From CAYFVU01 sp964594775 (GTDB taxonomy: Bacteria > Spirochaetota > Spirochaetia > DSM-16054 > Sediminispirochaetaceae): a DNA stretch of 26,488 nt. Both the position numbers and the translations under genes were made by a program. This document shows, piece by piece, positions 1 through 5,692 of the stretch (position 1 is the first letter of the stretch; each line of letters starts with the position of its first letter). Location of the stretch: contig CAZQNO010000039.1 of assembly GCA_964594775.1 (NCBI GenBank), forward strand, positions 1-26,488, read 5' to 3'. The notes under the pieces are model-generated. The model was not told where the DNA came from. It ran no database searches and saw only the letters and a list, made by a program, of their open reading frames with translations.

Positions 1-49
1 GCTTCGCTCTCAGCGAGTATCTATTTCCTATCCCGCATGATTTGAACCA

Positions 50-865
50 CTATGGTTCCTTTTCGTACTCCCTCTCCTCTTTTAGTATCCTGTCTCGCAG
101 CCGGATGTACTCCTCTTCGATTCTAAGGGCGAGGGCCGCCTGGATCTTTTCTATCGCTTCTTCGAATTTCTGTTTTTTCCGAAAATCCGAGGCTTCCTGT
201 GCATACTGTTTTGCCAGGAGGGGGAGAAGTTCTTCCCGTATTTCCCGGACCGACGGTGAAAGTCCGCTCCGTTGAATATAGACATCGAGGTACCGCTTTG
301 CCGTTGCGTACCTCTTTTCATCCATTTCACCCTTTATAATGGGGATGCTGATTTCTCGAGTTGAGTCCAATGCTTTCGTTCCGAGCCTGACCGCTAAACG
401 TTTAATGTCACGCTCAATGTTCACTTTTTCCGTATATACCGTATCGGCAATGATAATCCTCCCCGTCTCCGTTTCCACAAGACGGACGGTGAGGACAATA
501 TTGTCGAATAATCTTCCCACCGAACCGACGAGGAGCTGCTGCGCGGCTAAGAGACTGCCTATCTCGCCCACATTTTCGAAACTCCCGGTAAGCCCGCGCA
601 TCTTTTCTTTGCTCACCTCATTGATCTTATCCCGTTCAACCACCTCGAAAACCGCGGTATCCTTGATTGCCGATTGAAGCAGCTCGGTCAACAAGCGTGC
701 CTCATGGGCTTCCATTTCTCCTTGCACGGTAAGCTCCATGACCGCGATGGTTATGAGTTGGGTTTTTGTGCTTTCCTGGGAAGAAAGCGTCGGTACCGCT
801 AATAAGCTCACTATCAAGCCGAAGAGCGGGTAAAAAAGGCGATGCCGGCATGTACGGTGTAACAT
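50..865 (-). CDS. Secreted CsgG/HfaB-like protein
   Basis: This is probably an exported protein related to the CsgG/FlgO/LpoB-like fold, which is found in outer-membrane or periplasmic assembly proteins. From the chosen start (271 aa) the N-terminus is a basic stretch, a hydrophobic core (LFGLIVSLLAV) and a small-residue cleavage region. The next part (ITIAVMELTVQG, LLTELLQSAI, FEVVERDKINEV, LLVGSVGRL, VRLVETETGRII) follows the CsgG-like order: strand, helix, 'ERxxl', strand. The last ~90 residues are charged and helical, probably tetratricopeptide- or coiled-coil-like. Upstream in-frame starts exist at 922 (ATG) and 928 (TTG), but they would put about 20 residues ahead of the signal peptide, and no start has a convincing Shine-Dalgarno. 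It diverges from the peroxide regulator gene. Family assignment is by motif memory and the exact role is unknown. Confidence 0.7.
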   Translation of the reverse strand: MLHRTCRHRLFYPLFGLIVSLLAVPTLSSQESTKTQLITIAVMELTVQGEMEAHEARLLTELLQSAIKDTAVFEVVERDKINEVSKEKMRGLTGSFENVGEIGSLLAAQQLLVGSVGRLFDNIVLTVRLVETETGRIIIADTVYTEKVNIERDIKRLAVRLGTKALDSTREISIPIIKGEMDEKRYATAKRYLDVYIQRSGLSPSVREIREELLPLLAKQYAQEASDFRKKQKFEEAIEKIQAALALRIEEEYIRLRDRILKEEREYEKEP

Positions 866-1004
866 AGAGAACAACCATCCTTGTAGTAACTTATGTGAAA
901 GGGTAAAAGATTCTGTTCTCATATGCAACCTAAAATATAAAATTTATTAAATTCTCCTGCACTAATGCGCAAATAATTTTTTAGTGGTTTTTCTGTAGAT
1001 GCCC

Positions 1005-1033
1005 TTGACCACCATTTATGCTTTTACTATATT
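1005..1033 (+). promoter_or_regulatory. Sigma-70 promoter of the perR-like gene
   Basis: TTGACC (1005-1010), a 17-nt spacer and TATATT (1028-1033) form a near-consensus housekeeping promoter. The predicted transcription start falls inside the palindromic operator at 1036-1050, so repressor binding would block initiation. Confidence 0.75.
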
Positions 1034-1035
1034 AG

Positions 1036-1050
1036 TAATCGTTACGATTA
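1036..1050. promoter_or_regulatory. PerR/Fur-family operator upstream of the regulator gene
   Basis: A perfect 7-1-7 palindrome (TAATCGT, T, ACGATTA) lies just downstream of the -10 box. Its core is the same as the longer palindrome upstream of the peroxiredoxin gene. The shape is that of Fur-family boxes, though the bases differ from the Bacillus PerR box (TTATAATnATTATAA). The position implies autoregulation. Confidence 0.8.
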
Positions 1051-1071
1051 GCAGCGAGGAAAGAAAAAGCA

Positions 1072-1479
1072 ATGCAACGGACCCGGAAAAGCAGGCAGAG
1101 AGAAGAGATCCTCGCTTTTTTACAGAGCACTGACACTCACCCCACCGCTCAGCAGATATACGAGCGGCTGCTGCCGCACTTTCCCTCCTTGAGCCTCGGG
1201 ACCGTCTACCGCAACCTCGCGATTCTCGAGAAACAGGGGCTCGTTCAACGGCTGCGCTACGGCAGTACCTTCGACCGCTACGACGCGGCGACCCACCGGC
1301 ACTACCATTTTATCTGCCGGCGCTGCGAGACGGTGTACGATCTCGATCTCGAGATCGATCCTGCCGTTGCAGAAAAGGCCGATGAGATTTCCGGACATCG
1401 GGTGGAATCACACTCGATCGATTTCTACGGTATCTGCCGCCGCTGCATCGAAGAGGAAAAGGCGGCGGCCGCATCATAG
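1072..1479 (+). CDS. perR: PerR-type Fur-family peroxide-sensing repressor
   Basis: This 135-aa metal-dependent DNA-binding repressor should sense peroxide. An N-terminal winged helix (about 5-65, with 'LSLGTVYRNLAILEKQGLV') is followed by a metal-binding dimerisation domain. The structural zinc site is two CxxC pairs, C82/C85 and C122/C125. The regulatory site aligns with B. subtilis PerR: H23 (H37), D71 (D85), H77 and H79 (H91, H93), and D90 (D104). Asp rather than Glu at this last position is the known PerR signature against Fur. The ATG at 1072 is preceded by GAGGAAAG at good spacing. The protein is slightly short at the N-terminus compared with PerR (145 aa). Its own promoter and the next gene carry the same operator, so a peroxide-stress regulon of at least these two genes is likely. 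Zur or Fur is possible but fits the ligands and the neighbour less well. Confidence 0.88.
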   Translation: MQRTRKSRQREEILAFLQSTDTHPTAQQIYERLLPHFPSLSLGTVYRNLAILEKQGLVQRLRYGSTFDRYDAATHRHYHFICRRCETVYDLDLEIDPAVAEKADEISGHRVESHSIDFYGICRRCIEEEKAAAAS

Positions 1480-1501
1480 GCCGTATTATTTTACTCATAA
1501 A

Positions 1502-1522
1502 TAGTAATCGTTACGATTACTA
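1502..1522. promoter_or_regulatory. Extended palindromic operator upstream of the peroxiredoxin gene
   Basis: This is a perfect 10-1-10 inverted repeat: left half TAGTAATCGT, central T, right half ACGATTACTA. It contains the same 15-bp core as the operator at 1036-1050, with matching outer arms added. It sits 26 nt before the peroxiredoxin ATG, between the two genes. I cannot place the -10/-35 elements here with confidence. Confidence 0.82.
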
Positions 1523-1548
1523 AATAATAGTCAAAGGAGACGACAATT

Positions 1549-2190
1549 ATGGAACAAAAACTACCACTCTTAGGTGACCGGTTTCCCGAGCTCACCGTCA
1601 AAACAACTCACGGACAGAAGAGCCTTCCCGAAGATTACAAGGGTAAGTGGTTCGTCCTCTTTTCTCATCCGGGAGATTTTACTCCCGTCTGTACCACCGA
1701 GTTCTATTCATTTGCCCGAATGGCCGACGACTTCAAAAACCTCAACACCGAGCTGATAGGCCTTTCCATCGACCAGGTCTTCAGCCACATCAAGTGGACA
1801 GAGTGGATCGAGGAAAATCTCGACAGAAAGATCCCCTTCCCCGTCATCGCCGACGACATGGGAAAGGCAGCCCAGGCCCTCGGTATGCTTCATCCCGGCA
1901 AGGGCACCAATACCGTCCGTGCCGTCTTCATCGTTGATCCCAAGGGAATGCTCCGACTTATGCTCTACTATCCCCAGGAGATAGGCCGCAATATGGCGGA
2001 GGTCCTCAGGGCGGTCCAGGCGCTGCAGGTCTCGGACAAAAACGGTGTCGCTCTTCCGGCGAACTGGCCGAACAACGAGCTCATCGGCGACCACGCCATT
2101 ATTCCGCCGGCAGCGGACGAAGAAACGGCGGCCAAGCGGCGCGGCCAGGACGGCTGCTACGACTGGTGGTTCTGCCACAAGAAGCTCTAG
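1549..2190 (+). CDS. Peroxiredoxin (AhpC/TSA family, Prx6/archaeal type)
   Basis: This thiol peroxidase reduces hydrogen peroxide and organic hydroperoxides. The 213-aa length and the motif HPGDFTPVCTTE, with peroxidatic Cys C48, identify the Prx6-like branch. The C-terminal arm has two further cysteines, C203 and C209 (DGCYDWWFCHKKL). This matches the archaeal-type enzymes in which a C-terminal cysteine resolves the sulfenic acid. An arginine of the active-site triad lies in NTVRAVFIVDP. The start has a strong AAAGGAG site 9 nt upstream. The gene follows the PerR-like regulator by 69 nt, and the extended operator fills most of that gap, so peroxide-inducible expression is expected. A hairpin terminator follows. 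Confidence 0.95.
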   Translation: MEQKLPLLGDRFPELTVKTTHGQKSLPEDYKGKWFVLFSHPGDFTPVCTTEFYSFARMADDFKNLNTELIGLSIDQVFSHIKWTEWIEENLDRKIPFPVIADDMGKAAQALGMLHPGKGTNTVRAVFIVDPKGMLRLMLYYPQEIGRNMAEVLRAVQALQVSDKNGVALPANWPNNELIGDHAIIPPAADEETAAKRRGQDGCYDWWFCHKKL

Positions 2191-2224
2191 CGCTGAGTGC
2201 CGCTGAAGCCCACAAGGCACACAC

Positions 2225-2254
2225 GGGGCCCCATTCGGGGCCCCTATTCTATTG
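2225..2254 (+). terminator. Rho-independent terminator after peroxiredoxin
   Basis: An 8-bp GC stem (GGGGCCCC at 2225-2232 and again at 2237-2244) with a 4-nt loop is followed by a T-rich tract. It lies 35 nt after the stop codon. Confidence 0.85.
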
Positions 2255-2264
2255 CCAATTTCTA

Positions 2265-2293
2265 TTGACAATGCGGCGCCCAGTCGTTATGGT
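2265..2293 (+). promoter_or_regulatory. Promoter of tRNA-Ala
   Basis: Consensus TTGACA (2265-2270), a 17-nt spacer and TATGGT (2288-2293) end 12 nt before the mature tRNA 5' end. Confidence 0.75.
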
Positions 2294-2305
2294 AAAAAGA
2301 CCTCT

Positions 2306-2379
2306 GGGGGTGTAGCTCAGTTGGCTAGAGCGCGTGAATGGCATTCACGAGGCCGCGGGTTCGATTCCCACCACCTCCA
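2306..2379 (+). tRNA. tRNA-Ala (anticodon GGC)
   Basis: A 74-nt cloverleaf can be drawn by hand. The acceptor stem is GGGGGTG/CACCTCC with one G-T wobble, the D stem is GCTC/GAGC, and the anticodon stem is CGTGA/TCACG. The loop ATGGCAT puts GGC at 34-36, and a 5-nt variable loop and the TTCGATT T-loop follow. The discriminator is A and the 3' CCA is not encoded (CTA follows). The T stem has one C-A mismatch (positions 50-64 by standard numbering). The next gene starts 24 nt downstream with no terminator between, so tRNA and mRNA may share a transcript. Confidence 0.95.
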
Positions 2380-2403
2380 CTAAACTTCGTAAAAAAGGTT
2401 CAA

Positions 2404-4044
2404 ATGGTGAGCGACGGTTCCAATACTGATGGCATCGACCCCGAAGTTGCGGATCTCATGGGAATCGATCCGGATGAGACCGAGGAGGCTCCCGATTTCG
2501 GCGAGCTCTTCGGCGAAACCGAGGCGACAGGAGACAGTAAATCCGCCGAACAGCCCGACCTCACGAAGGAAAGCTTTCCCGAGATATCGAAATTCTTCGC
2601 CGACAAGCCCAAGCCCGTATTCTCCTCAAAGGATTACTACAAGCAGGCCCTCTCGGGAGAGGGTGAGGAATCGCAGAGGATCCATGGGCTCCTTGCGAAA
2701 TTCCTCAATACCGAAGACAACAAGGAACGCTCGGCCCTTCGGCAGAAGATCGTCCCGGCATACTGGAATCTCGCCTCTAAGATTGCCCCAAAAATACATA
2801 CGAAGCTCCCCGAACCGAAAAAATACCTCCTGCGCTTCGGCTATCTGTTGCCTACGATTGTTTCCAAGGAACAGCGGGAACTTATCTCCAAGGTCATCGA
2901 CGAAAACACCACCGGCGAGCCGATACACTACCTCGATGAATGGCTCTACAAGGTGGCCACCGGGCAGATCGGTCAGTCGGTGCAGGATGAAGTCAAGCTC
3001 AGCCAAAAATCCAGCGGCGAAAAGGTGATGATTCAAGTCGAAAAAGCTCGGGGCAACCGGGACACCCAAGTCGGCATGATCCGCAGCAAGATGAAGGACC
3101 TGGAAGCCCTGGAAGAGGGCCTCATAGAGAAGGCCGGAAAACTGCATACCCATTCCCCCCTCCCGGAATACGACGGCCTCAAGAGCCCCTACAGCCCCGA
3201 ACAGAAGAGCGAAATGGGAGACATTAACCAGCTGATCAAGCAGATGCTGGTTATCGACAAGGAAATTGTCGCCCTCTACGGCGAGCTCAGGGCGACCGAT
3301 GAGCAGCTGGAGAAGCTGCAGGAGAAGGCCGAGGACATGGGGGCGAGCTTTCAGGTAGACACGAAGACCATCGCCGCCGAGTTCAACGTAGTCCGGCAAA
3401 TGGTGAAGATGTGCGTCGGACGGCAGGGTAACCACTTTCCCTTCCTCATGAAGCAGTACTTCCGTCCCATGCCCGATTCAATGGGTACCCGGGAAAACGT
3501 CATGCGGGAGCTGGATCGAATCGAAAAGATAGACGGAGAGGCCTTCGTGAGGGTCTTCAGGCAGCAGGAAAACCGCATCGTCCCCCACGTAATCCTCGTC
3601 CCCAGTTACGGAGATCAGGGTATATGCTGGGAACCATTCGAAAAATTCAACCGTGCCACCAGCCGCGGCCGCGTGGCTATTCCCATGTATCCAAAGGACC
3701 TGCGAACCACCGTCATCAGCGCCGTCGCCGATCTCCGATGGCAGACAGCCAAGGAGAAGGCCCAGCACTACTGGATGGAAGAGGGCCTTACCGGCCGCTA
3801 CTACCAGTGGTTTACCGACCGAAAGATGCGCGGCGATGTCAAGGAATACTTCATCCAGGACTATCTCCTCTGGATCAATAAGGAGAGCGAAGGGACGCAG
3901 AAGCTCGACAAAGAGGTGCGGAAGATCTTCTGGCGCTACCTTCCCTTCCCGCAGGAAATCAAGGACAAACTGCGGACCCACGGCTACGTCTACGAGGACC
4001 TCTACAAAAAGGACATTAACCGATCGATGTCCGACGGCTATTGA
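2404..4044 (+). CDS. Conserved protein of unknown function (546 aa), probably spirochaetal
   Basis: I do not recognise a named domain. The open frame runs back into the tRNA (to 2338), but the real start is most likely ATG 2404, after an AAAAAAGGT stretch. The first ~75 residues are acidic and low-complexity (DPEVADLMGIDPDETEEAPDF), probably disordered. A folded region with 'KIVPAYWNLASKIAP' and 'EPKKYLLRFGYLLP' follows. A charged helical, coiled-coil-like middle comes next (about 200-320: 'MIRSKMKDLEALEEGL', 'LRATDEQLEKLQEKAEDM'). The C-terminal ~220 residues are rich in aromatic residues (QYFRPMP, HYWMEEGLTGRYYQWF). There is no signal peptide or membrane segment, so it is probably cytoplasmic. 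It converges on the next gene with 1 nt between the stop codons. Confidence 0.85.
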   Translation: MVSDGSNTDGIDPEVADLMGIDPDETEEAPDFGELFGETEATGDSKSAEQPDLTKESFPEISKFFADKPKPVFSSKDYYKQALSGEGEESQRIHGLLAKFLNTEDNKERSALRQKIVPAYWNLASKIAPKIHTKLPEPKKYLLRFGYLLPTIVSKEQRELISKVIDENTTGEPIHYLDEWLYKVATGQIGQSVQDEVKLSQKSSGEKVMIQVEKARGNRDTQVGMIRSKMKDLEALEEGLIEKAGKLHTHSPLPEYDGLKSPYSPEQKSEMGDINQLIKQMLVIDKEIVALYGELRATDEQLEKLQEKAEDMGASFQVDTKTIAAEFNVVRQMVKMCVGRQGNHFPFLMKQYFRPMPDSMGTRENVMRELDRIEKIDGEAFVRVFRQQENRIVPHVILVPSYGDQGICWEPFEKFNRATSRGRVAIPMYPKDLRTTVISAVADLRWQTAKEKAQHYWMEEGLTGRYYQWFTDRKMRGDVKEYFIQDYLLWINKESEGTQKLDKEVRKIFWRYLPFPQEIKDKLRTHGYVYEDLYKKDINRSMSDGY

Positions 4045-4045
4045 T

Positions 4046-4315
4046 TCAGCGCCTGCCTATTATAGGATGAAAGTACGTGTCCATATCTATCTTTTTCGAA
4101 ATGAGTTTTACGATTCTGTGATAGAGGAAGAGAGAACCGCCTATAGCAAAAATAAAAACGGCAAAAAAGGCGAATCCGGCGGCGTTTCTTCCAATTGAGT
4201 CCCCCGCCACGACACCAACCAGATACAAGCCGGCGAGCATAAGCACCAGGATCAGGAAAATATTGAGCACCGTTGCCGCGAGGAGAAAAAGCACCGTATT
4301 GAGTTTTTTATTCAT
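4046..4315 (-). CDS. Small membrane protein, unknown function
   Basis: This 89-aa protein has two long hydrophobic segments (about 7-38 and 47-66), a short loop (GDSIGRNAA) and a basic C-terminal tail (HRIVKLISKK). I recognise no family. Its ATG lies inside the 3' end of lspA (8-nt overlap), so it is translationally coupled and the last gene of the nif3-lspA operon. It may accompany lipoprotein processing, but that rests on position only. Confidence 0.75.
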   Translation of the reverse strand: MNKKLNTVLFLLAATVLNIFLILVLMLAGLYLVGVVAGDSIGRNAAGFAFFAVFIFAIGGSLFLYHRIVKLISKKIDMDTYFHPIIGRR

Positions 4316-4862
4316 CTTCCTTCTCCTCTTCTCTCCTCTCGAACAAAAGTGAGATCATCAGGATAATGCCCGCCGCCACCACCGTCGAGTCGGCGACATT
4401 GAAGGTGGGCCAGCGCTCCAGGCCGAAAAGCCCGTAGAATTTCACGTCGATAAAATCCACCACTCCTTCGGGCCGGAGTATGCGGTCTATGAGATTGCCG
4501 AAACCGCCGCCGATAATCCCCGCCACTGCCCAGCGCTGGACAGACGAGAACTCATCGCTCCTAAGAAGGTAGATGATGAGAAAGATGAGCAGGAGCAGAG
4601 GCAGAAAGGTAAAGAGGACGATGCGCAGCCCGTCGGGAAGATTCCTCCCTATGCTGAAGGCGATGGCGGTATTCCGAGTGTGGATGATCCGTAGAATCCC
4701 GCCGAAAAAGGAGGAGCCTATCGTGTACTGCTCGATATTCCACACGATAAAAAGCTTAGTTATTTGGTCCGCCGTCACCACCAGGGGAATGAGCAGCAGG
4801 GGAATCAGCCGCTTTTTCGGTATGCTCCGTGTTTCTTCCATATCCGTCTTTATATCCGCCAT
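4308..4862 (-). CDS. lspA: Lipoprotein signal peptidase (signal peptidase II)
   Basis: LspA cleaves the signal peptide of prolipoproteins after lipid attachment to Cys, in the inner membrane. The 184-aa form has four hydrophobic segments and the conserved blocks: TADQITK (D32), TRNTAIAFS (N64), GGGFGNLIDRI (N123, D126), VVDFIDV (D136) and FNVADS (N155, D158). D136 and D158 match the catalytic aspartate pair of the family. The ATG at 4862 begins 2 nt after the nif3 stop, consistent with coupling. A second ATG at 4841 is possible, and an upstream extension to 4922 would run into nif3. A substrate in this window would be the lipobox protein at 24926. Confidence 0.95.
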   Translation of the reverse strand: MADIKTDMEETRSIPKKRLIPLLLIPLVVTADQITKLFIVWNIEQYTIGSSFFGGILRIIHTRNTAIAFSIGRNLPDGLRIVLFTFLPLLLLIFLIIYLLRSDEFSSVQRWAVAGIIGGGFGNLIDRILRPEGVVDFIDVKFYGLFGLERWPTFNVADSTVVAAGIILMISLLFERREEEKEDE

Positions 4863-4864
4863 TC

Positions 4865-5626
4865 TCAGAGTCCCGTCGGCACATCGATGAAGAGGGTTTC
4901 CAGCTCCGTGTCGGCGGCGCATTTTTCGGCCAGGAGCCGGGGCCCGAAGGTTTCGGTGTGATAGTGTCCGCCGGCGAGGAGATTGATCCCTCCCTCCTGG
5001 CAGGTATGGTAGACCTGGTGGGAAAGCTCGCCGGTGATGTAGAGATCGACCCCTTCGTCGAGGGCCTGACCGACCTCCTTGTCCGCCCCCCCGGAGACGA
5101 CTGCCACGCTGCCGATGGTTTCGGGGCCGAAGGAGAGCAGTCCCAGGGCCGACTTGCGGTCCAAGCCTATGCGGTCGATCACCTCATCGAGGCTGAGGGG
5201 CTGCGGAAGACGGCCCTTCAATCCGATCATCAGGCCGTGGTAGTCTCCGAAGGGCTCACTATCGACGAGACCGAGATCCTTTGCCAGACCGGCATTGTTC
5301 CCGAACTCCGGATGCATGTCCAGGGGCAGATGAGCGGCGTAGAGCGCAAGGTCGTTCTCCATGAGAAAACGGATGCGCCGGTAGAGATCCCCCGTCAGCG
5401 CGAGGGCCTTAGCCCAGAAGAGACCGTGGTGGACAAAAAGGAGCTGCGCCCCCGCTTCCGCGGCCCGCCGGAAACTTTCCATGCAGGCATCTACGGCAAA
5501 GGCCGCCCTTTTTATCTCGGCTTCCGCTCTCCCCACCTGCAGGCCGTTGAGGGAGGCATCGGCCCGTTCCGCCTCGTCCATCGACAATACCGACCGAAAG
5601 TAGGCATCCAGTTCTTCAATTCGCAT
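4865..5626 (-). CDS. Nif3-family dinuclear metal protein (YbgI/DUF34-like)
   Basis: This 253-aa protein belongs to the Nif3/YqfO family, often labelled GTP cyclohydrolase I type 2. Its cellular role is not settled. The metal ligands are visible: HHG (H66, H67), AAHLPLDMHP (H99, D103) and GGHYHTETFG (H221, E225). The length matches the short form without the PII-like insertion. It is the first gene of a three-gene operon with lspA and a small membrane protein. The -10 box TATAAT ends 6 nt before this ATG and no Shine-Dalgarno is present, so the mRNA should begin at or near the A of the start codon. Confidence 0.93.
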   Translation of the reverse strand: MRIEELDAYFRSVLSMDEAERADASLNGLQVGRAEAEIKRAAFAVDACMESFRRAAEAGAQLLFVHHGLFWAKALALTGDLYRRIRFLMENDLALYAAHLPLDMHPEFGNNAGLAKDLGLVDSEPFGDYHGLMIGLKGRLPQPLSLDEVIDRIGLDRKSALGLLSFGPETIGSVAVVSGGADKEVGQALDEGVDLYITGELSHQVYHTCQEGGINLLAGGHYHTETFGPRLLAEKCAADTELETLFIDVPTGL

Positions 5627-5632
5627 TCGGTC

Positions 5633-5661
5633 ATTATATAGAGGCGGCTCCGGCTTGACAA
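5633..5661 (-). promoter_or_regulatory. Promoter of nif3-lspA operon (leaderless)
   Basis: Read on the minus strand: TTGTCA (5661-5656), exactly 17 nt, consensus TATAAT (5638-5633), then 6 nt to the ATG at 5626. The -35 hexamer overlaps five bases of the plus-strand -35 box of the Lon-like gene. Confidence 0.8.
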
Positions 5662-5684
5662 CGCTCGGCGGCGATCTCTATAGT
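5655..5684 (+). promoter_or_regulatory. Promoter of the Lon-like protease gene (near-leaderless)
   Basis: Consensus TTGACA (5655-5660), an 18-nt spacer and TATAGT (5679-5684), with the ATG 8 nt further on. The predicted start point is about 5691, giving a leader of 0-3 nt and no room for a ribosome binding site. Confidence 0.72.
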
Positions 5685-5692
5685 GCTATGAT

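Noticed and set aside
2338..2403. N-terminal extension of the 546-aa protein into the tRNA
   Set aside because: The extension is a translation of the tRNA anticodon and T arms; ATG 2404 is the sensible start.
4829..5641. Plus-strand open frame opposite nif3
   Set aside because: It is the antisense shadow of nif3, which has all metal-ligand motifs.
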